DNA of 64,000 nt from Mesobacillus foraminis. GTDB lineage: Bacteria > Bacillota > Bacilli > Bacillales > Cytobacillaceae. Position 1 is the stretch's first letter; each line of letters starts with the position of its first letter. This document shows, in pieces, positions 34,932 to 44,830 of this stretch. The DNA lies in assembly GCF_004340465.1 (NCBI RefSeq), contig NZ_SLVV01000001.1:410119-474118 (forward strand). Direction: 5' to 3'. The position numbers and the translations under genes are program-made. Under the pieces are notes generated by a model that made no database searches, had not been told where the DNA came from, and saw nothing but the letters and a program-made list of their open reading frames with translations.

Positions 34932-36119
34932 TTACAATCTTTCACTGGCAGCTGCAACTGAGCCCAGCGGCCGGGTGTCGCGGTCTTCTGGTTTCCAGAT
35001 TTTATAGTTGCCACTCAAAGCCAGAAAACTAAAAAGATATAAACAATTATCGTAATAGCGGCGTACTCCTTTTCGAACAGGAGTGTTCCAGAACAGCTCG
35101 ACCATTTCTCTCACGTAAGGGCCATCGGCGGCGAGAGATGCCATTGCATTCGCAGCAATGAGGCCAACAGGATGAAGTGACTTCTCGTCAAATGGCTCCC
35201 CATTGATTTTATACCTGCGATAATCATCGGGTTCCTTGCGGGAAAAGAATTTCTGAATTTTATTTGCCTCCTCCACTTCCCACTCACTGCCGCGGAACCA
35301 CTCAAAATCTAGGGCAATATTGGCTGCCACGCGGTAGGAATCACTGAAAAAGTGGCCGTAGCCTCTTTCGTTATTAGGAGTGCCGTCGTAATGGGCATAT
35401 TCAGGCGCCAGCCCCGTTTCCGGGTGACAGGAAATCTTCAAATAATCCCTGCTTGCGTCGGCTGCTTCTTTCCAGAATGGACGGTCTTCCGGGTAGGACC
35501 ATAATGCAAACAGTTCATAAAAGTGAGGCAAATGATAGGATGGATCCGAGTACTCGCAGCTTGGTACGAACTTAATTAATTTTTTCTCTTTATTCCACAT
35601 GGGAAACCCATTTCCATCCTCCCCTTTGTGAAGGCAATCCCTGAGTAAATCCCTTGCCTGTACACTGTAATTAAACGGTTCCTGTCCATCCCCCCAACGG
35701 TGGGATGCAAAGAACAGGGCCAATGCATAAAATTCTTCGCCGTCCGGAGCAGGGCCTTGTGCCCGTTTCGTCCCATCAGGAAGACATGACCAAGCGAAAT
35801 AGCCAGAGTTTTCTCCTTCTGTCATATACATATGTTTTTTCGACCAAAGCCAGATCCGGTCGAATTCCTCTTTTTTATCCAGCTGGACGGCCATCATCAT
35901 CCCGTAGGACATGCCTTCTGTTCTGACATCCAAATTACCCGTATCAAGCAAGTAACCGGTTTCATTATCTTGATTTTCATAGTAGATTCTTGTATCTTCA
36001 TCCCCGTAAAATATTTGCTGCCAGGTATCCTCGAGCCTCGCCGTTATTTCAGACTCCGAATATCCATGCTCCTTGAACACATTGCGGTAAGTTCCTGTGT
36101 AGAATGACCCTCTATCCAT
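34932..36119 (-). CDS. GH8 reducing-end xylose-releasing exo-oligoxylanase (Rex)
   Basis: This 395-residue glycoside hydrolase family 8 enzyme closely resembles Bacillus halodurans Rex in start (GSFYTGTYRNVFKEHGYSE) and length. E68 in VRTEGMSYGMM is the general acid and D260 in HFFSDSYRVAAN the likely base. The conserved His in SLHPVGLIAANA, which distinguishes Rex from endo-acting relatives, is present. There is no signal peptide. It removes xylose from the reducing end of xylo-oligosaccharides in the cytosol. AAGGGGG precedes the ATG. It is divergent from the GH10 gene, with a XylR-type operator between them. Confidence 0.93.
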   Translation of the reverse strand: MDRGSFYTGTYRNVFKEHGYSESEITARLEDTWQQIFYGDEDTRIYYENQDNETGYLLDTGNLDVRTEGMSYGMMMAVQLDKKEEFDRIWLWSKKHMYMTEGENSGYFAWSCLPDGTKRAQGPAPDGEEFYALALFFASHRWGDGQEPFNYSVQARDLLRDCLHKGEDGNGFPMWNKEKKLIKFVPSCEYSDPSYHLPHFYELFALWSYPEDRPFWKEAADASRDYLKISCHPETGLAPEYAHYDGTPNNERGYGHFFSDSYRVAANIALDFEWFRGSEWEVEEANKIQKFFSRKEPDDYRRYKINGEPFDEKSLHPVGLIAANAMASLAADGPYVREMVELFWNTPVRKGVRRYYDNCLYLFSFLALSGNYKIWKPEDRDTRPLGSVAAASERL

Positions 36120-36351
36120 TGTTGCGCCCCCTTTTCAATAATGATCTAAATTATGAAGAACCCGCTTAATCTAGGTAAAAATAAAAAAACCCCCCTCCCA
36201 TCCAAACTATTTTTCAGAGTTTTTAAATTATAACACCCCGTCCAATCTTAGTGCAACCAACGAACAAAGATTGCTTCGTATTTACTGCTTAAACGAATAC
36301 TTCCAGAGCGGCAAAACAGAAATTACTAAAATAAAAAAATAGTAAAAAAAC

Positions 36352-36394
36352 TTAGTTTATTCAGTAGACTAACTAAGTTTATGCTGTTATAATA
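36352..36394 (+). promoter_or_regulatory. XylR-type operator and promoter upstream of the GH10 gene
   Basis: A 25-base palindrome at 36352-36376 starts TTAGTTTATT and ends CTAACTAA, with AAACTTAGTT/AACTAAGTTT as perfect outer arms (36348-36380). Its length and TTAGTTT...AACTAA ends match Bacillus XylR boxes. TAGACT (36365-36370) and TATAAT (36389-36394) with an 18-base spacer form a promoter whose -35 is inside the operator. The rest of the gap back to 36120 shows no gene. Confidence 0.75.
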
Positions 36395-36539
36395 ATTTTC
36401 AAGTCAGGCATCTTAAGCTACATACTTATGAAAGCCCTTTCTAAGGTCCTTTCCCTGACTATCATACTTAAAATAGGGAGGTATTTTCAGAGTATTTTCA
36501 GCTGGTACTTCGAATTCAATCTTAAAAAAAGGAGACTAA

Positions 36540-37697
<1,158 letters not shown>

Positions 37698-37710
37698 GAA
37701 AAATCAACAC

Positions 37711-37743
37711 AAAATCAGCTCCAGAAACATGGGGCTGATTTTC
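37711..37743 (+). terminator. Terminator of the GH10 gene
   Basis: AAAATCAGC(T)CC and GGGGCTGATTTT form an 11-bp stem followed by T residues, 14 bases after the stop. Confidence 0.85.
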
Positions 37744-37849
37744 ATTACTTACAGCTGAGTGATTAGCTTTTAAACTTAGACACTCTTAAATTAGATTTAT
37801 ACCAAATAATGGGTTTGCCTCTTGCTCGATTTACAGTATTTAAAGAATT

Positions 37850-37886
37850 CTAACAGTTTGTTTGTATAATGGATATACAAAGTTAG
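37850..37886 (+). promoter_or_regulatory. XylR-type operator over the GH43 promoter
   Basis: CTAAC and GTTAG (outer) and TTTGT and ACAAA (inner) form an imperfect palindrome. Its centre AATGGATATACAAAG closely resembles the xylA operator AATGGATAAACAAAC. TATAAT at 37865-37870 lies in the middle, so a bound repressor would block the promoter. The -35 is weak. Confidence 0.65.
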
Positions 37887-37937
37887 GATAATTTGATATA
37901 AATAATAGGAAGACAGAAAAAAATGGAGATGAGACAA

Positions 37938-38918
37938 ATGGAGAAAACCTTGAAACAGAATGAACCTCTAGTCAAGCATATTTATACTGCAGATCCATCT
38001 GCTCATGTATTTGATGGCAAGATTTATATTTACCCTTCCCATGATATTGATCATGATGGCCCCACAAATGATAATGGCGACCAGTATGCAATGGAGGATT
38101 ACCATGTGCTTTCGCTGGATGGTTTCGACTCCCCTTGCGTTGACCATGGCGAGGTACTTCACCTGAAAGACATCCCTTGGGCAAAGCAGCAGCTTTGGGC
38201 TCCCGATGCCGCTTTTAAAAACAATACCTATTATTTATTCTTCCCGGCAAGGGACCATGATGGTATTTTCAGACTGGGAGTAGCGACCAGTCCTAATCCT
38301 GCGGGACCATTTACGACTCAGGAAAATTACATACCGGGCAGCTTCAGTATTGACCCTGCTGTCTTAGTGGATGATGATAACCGGGCCTTTATCTATTTTG
38401 GCGGACTTTGGGGAGGACAGCTGGAAAAATGGCAGACTGGCAGCTTTATCCCCGATGCTGAAGGCCCAGCAGAATCGGAGCCTGCTTTGGGACCAAGGAT
38501 TGCTGAATTAAGCGAAGATATGCTGACCTTTAAAGAGGACCCGAAGGAAATATCGATCGTTGATGAAAATGGCCAGCCGATCCTTGCAGGTGATGAGGAG
38601 CGAAGATTCTTTGAAGGTCCATGGGTCCATAAATACAATGGATACTACTATCTCTCTTATTCTACCGGAACCACACATTGCATCGTCTATGCCATGAGTA
38701 AAAATCCTGAGGGCCCATATGTTTACAAAGGAAAGATCCTTACTCCTGTATTAGGGTGGACTACTCACCATTCTATCGTACAATTTGAAGACAAATGGTA
38801 TTTATTTTACCATGATTCCTCTTTATCCGGAGGGGTCAATCACAAACGAAGCGTCAAATTTACAGAATTAAAGTATAATGAAGATGGTACGATTCAGACA
38901 ATTGATCCATATAAATAA
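37938..38918 (+). CDS. GH43 beta-xylosidase / alpha-L-arabinofuranosidase
   Basis: This five-bladed beta-propeller hydrolase of about 326 residues has GH43 motifs: the base Asp in YTADPSAHVF, the pKa-modulating Asp in SIDPAVLVDDD and the acid Glu in RRFFEGPWVH. There is no signal peptide, so it is cytosolic and trims imported oligosaccharides. The ATG at 37938 is preceded by GGAGATGAG; an ATG at 37923 after AGGAAG is also possible. It has its own promoter with a XylR-type operator. Whether it prefers xylosyl or arabinosyl ends cannot be told from sequence. Confidence 0.9.
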   Translation: MEKTLKQNEPLVKHIYTADPSAHVFDGKIYIYPSHDIDHDGPTNDNGDQYAMEDYHVLSLDGFDSPCVDHGEVLHLKDIPWAKQQLWAPDAAFKNNTYYLFFPARDHDGIFRLGVATSPNPAGPFTTQENYIPGSFSIDPAVLVDDDNRAFIYFGGLWGGQLEKWQTGSFIPDAEGPAESEPALGPRIAELSEDMLTFKEDPKEISIVDENGQPILAGDEERRFFEGPWVHKYNGYYYLSYSTGTTHCIVYAMSKNPEGPYVYKGKILTPVLGWTTHHSIVQFEDKWYLFYHDSSLSGGVNHKRSVKFTELKYNEDGTIQTIDPYK

Positions 38919-38928
38919 GAAAAAAATC

Positions 38929-38962
38929 ATCACCACACAGCAAATTTGTGTGGTGATTTATA
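38929..38962 (+). terminator. Terminator of the GH43 gene
   Basis: ATCACCACACA and TGTGTGGTGAT form a perfect 11-bp stem with A and T runs on either side. Its arms resemble the larger inverted repeat at 39068-39112. Confidence 0.85.
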
Positions 38963-39067
38963 TTTTGTCTGGTTGAAAACTTCTGTTGACTTCCGTTCCA
39001 GGCGTTTAACCGGTAATAAATAGCCAAAAGAATTTCGGAAATGGGAATGCCGTACCTTTTTTATCGA

Positions 39068-39112
39068 CGAACTGAAACACCACACAGCAGAGCTGTGTGG
39101 TGTTTCAGTTCG
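39068..39112. repeat. Perfect 21-bp inverted repeat with a three-base loop
   Basis: Each arm is 21 bases: CGAACTGAAACACCACACAG plus C, and its exact complement, around loop AGA (39089-39091). No T tract flanks it on either strand. It lies in the gap between the convergent GH43 and Gfo genes (38919-39226), which otherwise contains only the GH43 terminator. Confidence 0.8.
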
Positions 39113-39226
39113 TTATTCCTGGAAAAGTGTTTACAACTTTATCAGGTTAGGTACTTTCGGGTTGGATGGGACCCAATGATCTTTCATACGCAATTAAAAG
39201 TTGCATTTTAGTGGATATTAACAAGT

Positions 39227-40333
39227 TTAGCTGCCTTTAGATATCTCCTCTACCATTGGCAGCGGCGCCGGCCGGTCACAGGTACTCTGCATTTTATAAT
39301 ACGTTTCATTGGCGGATGAATCATGAAATCCGTGCATCGCTTCCAGGACATGATAGGCCAGTTCGTCATTGGCACGATGCTTGCTGCCGCTGAGGATGGC
39401 CTGGGCCATGTCTGCCACCCCAAGGCCCCTGCTGTTTTGCGAATACCCATAAGAAAGAGGAACCTCTGCGAATTCTGTTTCACCCTTTTTCCTGATCCGG
39501 ACAGGCCCGCCAAAAGTGTTCGGGTCTGGAACCAGCAGGGTTCCTTCGCTTCCATAAATTTCAATTGGAGGCAATGATGTCCCTCCAAATGCGTCGAAGC
39601 TGGTTGTAATGGTTCCAACCGCCCCTGATTCAAAATCAATGACTCCTGAAATATGGGTCGGAGTTTCAACCGGGATTTTCGACCCGGCCTTAGGTTCACT
39701 TGTAATCGTCCGTTCCGGATAACTGATCCTTGCTGAACCGGCAATTCTTTTAATCGGTCCAAGCAGGGATACCAGTGCCGTCAAATAATAAGGACCCATA
39801 TCAAACATAGGGCCTCCGCCAGCTTGATAATAAAAGGCTGGATCCGGATGCCAATGTTCATGGCCGCGGTTAATCATAAACGCTGATGCACCTATTGGCG
39901 TGCCTATTTCACCTTGTTCAATCAAGCTGAGAGCTGTTTGGATCCCCGCACCTAAAAAAGTATCGGGAGCACTGCCAGCCAAAAGATTATACTTCCGAGC
40001 TGTTTCCAAGATCAGCCTGCCCTCTTCACGGGTTACAGCAAGCGGTTTTTCTGTGTAGACATGTTTTCCAGCTTCCAGGGCTTTGATGCATATCTCTGCA
40101 TGGGCCTTTGGAATGGTTAAATTAATCACGAGGTCGATTTCAGGATCCAAAAGCAGCCCCTCAACGGAATAGACCCTAGGAATATTGTATTTTTCCGCCT
40201 GTGCCTGTGCCCTTTCTATATCCAGATCTGCGCAGGCCAGAACCTCAAGGTGCTCAAAGTTTTGGCAATTCTCCATATAAATGGAGCTGATAAATCCACA
40301 TCCTACAATCCCGACTCTTACTTTTTCCTTCAT
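39227..40333 (-). CDS. Gfo/Idh/MocA-family oxidoreductase
   Basis: This 368-residue NAD(P)-dependent sugar oxidoreductase has the Rossmann start VRVGIVGCGFISSIYM, the catalytic Lys in VYTEKPLAV (near 95) and a C-terminal GMDMGPYYLTAL-like segment (MFDMGPYYL). GAGGAGGG precedes the ATG. It is the last gene of a three-gene unit with a ThuA protein and another Gfo protein. Such Gfo-ThuA sets occur in catabolism of glycosides through 3-keto-sugars, but the substrate here is unknown. Confidence 0.86.
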   Translation of the reverse strand: MKEKVRVGIVGCGFISSIYMENCQNFEHLEVLACADLDIERAQAQAEKYNIPRVYSVEGLLLDPEIDLVINLTIPKAHAEICIKALEAGKHVYTEKPLAVTREEGRLILETARKYNLLAGSAPDTFLGAGIQTALSLIEQGEIGTPIGASAFMINRGHEHWHPDPAFYYQAGGGPMFDMGPYYLTALVSLLGPIKRIAGSARISYPERTITSEPKAGSKIPVETPTHISGVIDFESGAVGTITTSFDAFGGTSLPPIEIYGSEGTLLVPDPNTFGGPVRIRKKGETEFAEVPLSYGYSQNSRGLGVADMAQAILSGSKHRANDELAYHVLEAMHGFHDSSANETYYKMQSTCDRPAPLPMVEEISKGS

Positions 40334-40359
40334 CTAATGCTCCCTCCTCTTTTGTTCGA

Positions 40360-41103
40360 TTATTGGCTGTCGCCCATGCCTGTATAGGAAATACGGTTCT
40401 CGTCAGCCCTAAAGTTCAATGGAGACTGATTCTGGGCAGCCTGTTTCCCTTCCGAAGCATACAGGAAGCCTCGACGCATAATCAGTGACACTTCAGGCAT
40501 AGCTACAATGTTGGCCAAGTGGCCCAATGAATTATAGAAAACCCTTCCATGTCCCCAGCGTTTTGTCCATACTACAGGCATATCTACTGCTTTATTAGCT
40601 GCATGCGGGCCATCAACCACCGGGAAACGTGTAGTTGCCAACACCTCAACTGCAGGGTCGACATGCAGATAATATTGTTCACTGACCACCTTAAAGTCTG
40701 GCAGACCTTCTAAAAGCGGGCTCGATGACTGCTTAATATTGACCATATATTCAACGCCGTCGTTTCCTGGATGTGCTACCCAGTTACCGCCAGTCATGAA
40801 TTGCCAGTCAACATTGTTCCGGAACGAATCGCACATCCCTCCATGGCAGCCCGCCAGGCCGACCCCGCTTATAACAGCTTCTGAAATATTTAACACATAT
40901 TTTTTTGGAATATCCCCCATTGTCCAATGAGGTACAATCAAGTCCAGTGATTTTAGTTTTTCGGGATCGGAATAAGACTCCAGCGTATCGGAAACTTCGA
41001 CATTAAAATTTTCCTCTTCAAGTATTCCGCGAAATATTTCTGCTACCTGGTCCGGCTCGTGACCGTCCCATCCTCCCCAGACAATCAGTGCATTTTTTTT
41101 CAT
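40360..41103 (-). CDS. ThuA-domain protein
   Basis: The 247-residue protein has the ThuA (trehalose utilisation) fold related to class I glutamine amidotransferases. Motifs include LIVWGGWDGHEPDQV at the start, the GLAGCHGGMCDSFR loop with the nucleophile-elbow Cys region (near residue 84), HPGNDGVEYMV, EQYYLHVDP and YNSLGH. It has no signal peptide. ThuA proteins are linked to 3-keto-disaccharide metabolism. AAGGAGGAG precedes the ATG. It is flanked by two Gfo/Idh/MocA genes, which supports a shared pathway. Confidence 0.85.
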   Translation of the reverse strand: MKKNALIVWGGWDGHEPDQVAEIFRGILEEENFNVEVSDTLESYSDPEKLKSLDLIVPHWTMGDIPKKYVLNISEAVISGVGLAGCHGGMCDSFRNNVDWQFMTGGNWVAHPGNDGVEYMVNIKQSSSPLLEGLPDFKVVSEQYYLHVDPAVEVLATTRFPVVDGPHAANKAVDMPVVWTKRWGHGRVFYNSLGHLANIVAMPEVSLIMRRGFLYASEGKQAAQNQSPLNFRADENRISYTGMGDSQ

Positions 41104-41120
41104 TCCTTGTCACTCCTCCT

Positions 41121-42284
41121 TTAATCTAACTCAGATATTTGAATCCATTGCCGTTTTTCGATTGACAAATCAACCGCTTCCAAAACCTGCTGGCATTTAA
41201 CGCCATCCCTGAAGTTGGGCACTGGCTGGCGGTCTTCCCGCAGAGCGTCCATTAGCTCCACCATTTCATGGATAAAGGTATGTTCATAGCCGATGGTATG
41301 TCCAGGAGGCCACCACGCTTCCGAAAAAGCATGTGCAGGGTCCGTTGCCACAACTCGGCGGAAACCTTGGACATCTTCCTTGTCATCGTTAAAGTAAACC
41401 TGCAGCTCGTTCATTCGTTCAAAGTCAAAAATGACACTTCCCTTGCTGCCATTTATTTCAAAGGAATTGGTACTCCTGTGACCGGAAGCAAAACGTGTCG
41501 CCTCAAAGGAACCCAGTGCTCCGTTTTTAAACCGAGCCAGGAATAGAGTGGCATCATCAACAGTGACCGGCCCTTTTTCTCCATCTGCATTGCTGGAAGC
41601 CGACAATCCTGCCATATTGGCTGGCAGCGGCCTTTCTTTAATGAACGTTTCATTCATTCCAATCACCTCAGCCACGTCACCGACAAGGTAATGGGCCATA
41701 TCAATGAGATGAGCTCCTAAATCCCCGTGGGAACCGGAACCGGCAATCTCCTTTTGAAGTCTCCAGGCAAGAGGGAAATTGGGATCAACGAGCCAATCCT
41801 GTAAGAAAAAGGCACGGAAATGATAAATCTCCCCTAAACGCCCTTCATCCACAAGCTTTTTTGCCAGCAGCACAGCCGGGGCAAACCGATAGTTAAAACC
41901 AACCATGTGCTTGACTCCTGCAGCTTCTGCTGCCTCAAGCATTTCCTTCGAATCCCGCAATGTAAGCGCTAACGGTTTTTCGCAAAAAATATGCTTGCCT
42001 GCATGGGCGGCAGCAATAGCAATTTCTTTATGTACATCACTTGGTGCATTAATATCAATTAAATCAATGTCTTCTCTTTCTAGCAGGTTTTTCCAATCTG
42101 TTGTGGATTCTTCCCAGCCAAACTGAGCTGCCGCTTTTGCAACTTCGCTTTCATTCCGTCCGCAAATCACCTTCATTTCCGGACGCAGACTTTCCGGGAA
42201 AAACAATGGCAGGTCACGGTAAGCATGACTGTGTGCCTTCCCCATAAATTTATAGCCTACCATTCCAACTTTAATCTTTTCCAA
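41121..42284 (-). CDS. Gfo/Idh/MocA-family oxidoreductase
   Basis: This 387-residue member starts IKVGMVGYKFMGKAHSHAYRDLP, the motif of the subgroup with an altered glycine-rich loop. It has the catalytic Lys in IFCEKPLAL (near 96) and GSHGDLGAHLIDMAHYL with Asp and His ligands (near 185). Translation appears to begin at a TTG after AAAGGATGG. It is the first gene of the Gfo-ThuA-Gfo unit. No good cre box or operator is obvious upstream; the best candidate near 42350 lacks the CG core. Confidence 0.86.
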   Translation of the reverse strand: MEKIKVGMVGYKFMGKAHSHAYRDLPLFFPESLRPEMKVICGRNESEVAKAAAQFGWEESTTDWKNLLEREDIDLIDINAPSDVHKEIAIAAAHAGKHIFCEKPLALTLRDSKEMLEAAEAAGVKHMVGFNYRFAPAVLLAKKLVDEGRLGEIYHFRAFFLQDWLVDPNFPLAWRLQKEIAGSGSHGDLGAHLIDMAHYLVGDVAEVIGMNETFIKERPLPANMAGLSASSNADGEKGPVTVDDATLFLARFKNGALGSFEATRFASGHRSTNSFEINGSKGSVIFDFERMNELQVYFNDDKEDVQGFRRVVATDPAHAFSEAWWPPGHTIGYEHTFIHEMVELMDALREDRQPVPNFRDGVKCQQVLEAVDLSIEKRQWIQISELD

Positions 42285-42430
42285 GAGTTTACCATCCTTT
42301 CTCTTTTAATAGATTAGTAGATTCCCGTCAATGATCAAACAGACAGCATGTAAAGGTTTTCAAATCATTCTTCCTTCAGCGGGTAAAAGGAAAAATTTTA
42401 CCTGTCTACACTTAGTTTAATCGATAAACT

Positions 42431-42808
42431 ATGTCTTTGTCCATTAAAAATATTTATCGCTTGTTTACAAGTCATCAAAAGATAAAGTCAAATTGGCCGA
42501 ATCACTTGCTAAAGATCACCTTATTGATTGCCTCTCTATATGGAAGTGTTAAATCGGCTACTGTAGTCTGGGGAATGGGGGATTTAGGAATGGGGGCAAT
42601 GGCTTGGGTGAACCTGACAGTTATTTTTCTTCTGACCAAACCTGCCTTACGGGCTTTAAACGACTATGTACGACAGAAAAAGGCAGGGAAAGACCCTGTA
42701 TTCAAGCCTGCGAAGCTGGGAATCGAAGGGGCAGACTTTTGGGAAGAAAAGTATAAGGTTCCTCTGCATACGCAAAATCAACTGAAGGAAAGAAGAACGG
42801 TTTCCTAA
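42431..42808 (+). pseudogene. C-terminal remnant of an AgcS-type alanine/glycine:Na+ symporter
   Basis: The 125-codon frame encodes only the last two membrane spans and tail of a sodium:alanine symporter. VVWGMGDLGMGAMAWVNLTV and GKDPVFKPAKLGIEGADFWEE are hallmarks of the AgcS C-terminus. Full-length members have about 450-490 residues. The preceding 130 bases contain no trace of the missing part. About 25 N-terminal residues are unrelated or drifted. No convincing ribosome binding site is seen. It marks a deletion breakpoint at the border between the xylan region and the accessory region. Confidence 0.72.
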
Positions 42809-42833
42809 CATAAGGAATGCTATTCATGTAGTA

Positions 42834-42872
42834 AAAGGAGTGCGATCTTCATTTGATTGCACTCCTTTTTAT
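42834..42872. terminator. Terminator after the symporter remnant
   Basis: AAAGGAGTGC and GCACTCCTTT form a perfect 10-bp stem with TTTTT following on the plus strand. It probably belonged to the original symporter gene. Confidence 0.85.
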
Positions 42873-42930
42873 ATCCAAGTTTTAAATAAATGGTAAATCT
42901 GTTCAGGAGTTCCATACATCATATCTAAGA

Positions 42931-42961
42931 GATGTCCCAAAAGCTATTCTTTTAAGACACC
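42931..42961. other. Stem-loop downstream of adhA
   Basis: GATGTCCCAAAAG and CTTTTAAGACACC pair with mismatches. It lies just past the adhA stop. There is no T tract on the minus side, so its role as terminator is uncertain. Confidence 0.4.
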
Positions 42962-42995
42962 CCAAAAAAATACCATTAAAACTTAATTTACTAAC

Positions 42996-44036
42996 TTACA
43001 TTGTGCTGATGTCAATTACAAATCGGTACTTAACATCTGACGCTAACACTCGCTCGTATGCTTCGTCAATTTGATCCGCTGAAATGACTTCAATCTTAGG
43101 AACGATGCCATGTTTTCCACAGAACTCCAACATCTCCTGAGTCTCACGTATGCCTCCAATCATTGAACCAGCGAAGGAACGGCGATGACCGATCAGTGAG
43201 AATACGTTAACTGGCAATGGCTCTGCAGGCGCCCCCACGTTTACAAGAGTACCATCAAGAGTCAGCAGTGAGAAATAAGCATTAATGTCGATTTTTGCAC
43301 TTACCGTGTTAATAATTAAGTCAAAGGTTCCGGCAAGTTTCTCGAATGTTTCTGGGTCGTTTGTTGCATAGTAGTTGTCTGCGCCGAATTGCAAACCGTC
43401 GTCCTTTTTATTCAATGTTTGTGACAGAACGGTCACCTCTGCACCCATGGCATGTGCTATTTTGACAGCCATATGCCCAAGACCGCCCATACCAACAACC
43501 GCTATTTTCTTATCTGGACCCGCTCCCCAGTGATTTAGTGGAGAATATGTCGTAATACCTGCACACAGCAGTGGTGCGGCGACGTCGAGCTCAATGCTAT
43601 CAGGGATTCTGACTACGAAGTCCTCAGTTACTACAATGTGGGTAGAATAACCACCTTGAGTGGGCTCGCCATATTTATCCACACCAGCGTAGGTAGGGAC
43701 ATTTCCTTTCAGACAGTATTGTTCTTCTCCTTTACGGCAGTTGTCGCATTCACCGCAGGAATCAACCATACATCCGACCCCTACCCGGTCACCGACCTTG
43801 TACTTCGTGACCTCAGCTCCTACATCCGTGACAATTCCAGCAATTTCGTGTCCAGGCACGAGTGGATAGTTCACGGGACCCCATTCTCCGTGTGCAGTAT
43901 GGATGTCAGAGTGGCATATTCCCGCATATTTAATTTCAATTAGAACGTCATGCAAGTCAAGATCGCGTCGTTTAATTTCAGCAGCCCGAAAGGCTTTGTC
44001 CGGGCCATCAACAGCTCGTGCTTTAGCAGTTATCAT
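42996..44036 (-). CDS. adhA: Zinc-dependent NAD(P) alcohol dehydrogenase / aldehyde reductase
   Basis: This 346-residue medium-chain dehydrogenase is of the cinnamyl-alcohol type. The catalytic zinc ligands are C41 and H63/E64 ([16 protein letters not shown]). The structural zinc site is C94, C97, C100 and C108. The nucleotide fold starts at [15 protein letters not shown]. In Bacillus subtilis the AdhA protein is induced by reactive aldehydes through the MerR-type AdhR, and here an AdhR-like gene is divergent next to it. TTAGGAGG precedes the ATG. The promoter has the 19-bp spacer typical of MerR targets. Confidence 0.93.
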   Translation of the reverse strand: MITAKARAVDGPDKAFRAAEIKRRDLDLHDVLIEIKYAGICHSDIHTAHGEWGPVNYPLVPGHEIAGIVTDVGAEVTKYKVGDRVGVGCMVDSCGECDNCRKGEEQYCLKGNVPTYAGVDKYGEPTQGGYSTHIVVTEDFVVRIPDSIELDVAAPLLCAGITTYSPLNHWGAGPDKKIAVVGMGGLGHMAVKIAHAMGAEVTVLSQTLNKKDDGLQFGADNYYATNDPETFEKLAGTFDLIINTVSAKIDINAYFSLLTLDGTLVNVGAPAEPLPVNVFSLIGHRRSFAGSMIGGIRETQEMLEFCGKHGIVPKIEVISADQIDEAYERVLASDVKYRFVIDISTM

Positions 44037-44157
44037 TAAGAAAACCTCCTAAAATTTATATTTTTCAAGAGAATGTGCCTGTATCAGGTAAATGAATTGC
44101 TCAGGGTAAACTTCCCTTCACCCAGTTCTATCCCTACTTTTTTCTCTTGTAAAACAA

Positions 44158-44188
44158 TGTTAATCCTTATAGTTAACTCTAGGTCAAG
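44158..44188 (-). promoter_or_regulatory. MerR-type promoter of adhA with 19-bp spacer
   Basis: On the minus strand TTGACC (44188-44183) and TAACAT (44163-44158) are 19 bases apart. The spacer holds the dyad CCTAGAGTTAACTATAAGG. Overlong spacers with a central dyad are diagnostic for MerR-family activation. Confidence 0.8.
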
Positions 44189-44369
44189 TAATTAATCTAT
44201 ATTTCTTTTGAAGAGCTCCCCCGGCTATACAGGTTTCATATCATCTACCAATCTTGCCTATACTTTTTCCATAGTAAGTATACTTCTATTAAACCTAGGT
44301 GACTTTTACCTCCATTAAGATGACTTTGACATTCAGAAAATACCGTGGTAAACTCCCTTCATAAAAAAT

Positions 44370-44382
44370 AGAGTTAACTCAA
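44370..44382. promoter_or_regulatory. Second MerR-type dyad in front of adhR
   Basis: TAGAGTTAACTC repeats the core of the adhA dyad (GAGTTAACT) 30 bases upstream of the adhR start, suggesting autoregulation. The DNA between the two dyads shows no gene. Confidence 0.55.
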
Positions 44383-44410
44383 AGTCTATGCCATTAAGAA
44401 AGGGAGCTCA

Positions 44411-44830
44411 ATGTTGAAAACATTTTCTATAGGCGAAGTTGCAAAAGAATTAAATCTTACAGTATATACCTTGCGTTACTACGACAAAGAGGGACTTATG
44501 CCTTTTGTAGAGAGGACAGCCAGCGGAACACGATTGTTTAAAAAATCCGATATTGACGCTTTAAGGGTAATTGAATGTCTGAAATCCACAGGAATGCCTA
44601 TTAAGGAAATTAAAAATTTTATTGATTGGTGTTCTGATGGGGATGCTACGTTGAAGCAAAGATATGACATGTTCATGGAAAGAAAAGCTAATGTAGAAGC
44701 ACAGATAGAAGAACTAAAAAAAACTATGGAACTTATCGAGCATAAATGTTCTTATTACAAGACTGCTTTAGAAGCTGGGACTGAAGAAATTCATAAAAAC
44801 AATAAAATAGGGACTTCTATTACTCCTTAA
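44411..44830 (+). CDS. adhR: MerR-family regulator (AdhR-like)
   Basis: This 139-residue MerR protein has an N-terminal winged helix (FSIGEVAKELNLTVYTLRYYDKEGL, residues 5-29), wing and recognition segments to about 75, and a coiled-coil dimerisation helix (about 80-120). There is a Cys in the DNA-binding half (C56) and others at about C70 and C115. In AdhR of Bacillus subtilis a cysteine senses aldehydes; which residue is equivalent here needs alignment. GGGAG precedes the ATG. It is divergent from adhA, with dyads at both promoters. Confidence 0.88.
   Translation: MLKTFSIGEVAKELNLTVYTLRYYDKEGLMPFVERTASGTRLFKKSDIDALRVIECLKSTGMPIKEIKNFIDWCSDGDATLKQRYDMFMERKANVEAQIEELKKTMELIEHKCSYYKTALEAGTEEIHKNNKIGTSITP

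Noticed and set aside
37850-37886. Reading the GH43 upstream palindrome as a terminator of the xylanase gene
   Set aside because: The xylanase already has a strong terminator at 37711-37743, and this palindrome contains a TATAAT box and matches the xylA operator core.
39250-39762. 170-codon minus-strand frame
   Set aside because: It overlaps the Gfo/Idh/MocA gene in another frame, and the real gene has clear family motifs.
42348-42365. cre-like sequence TGTAAAGGTTTTCA upstream of the Gfo-ThuA-Gfo unit
   Set aside because: It lacks the central CG that CcpA sites require.
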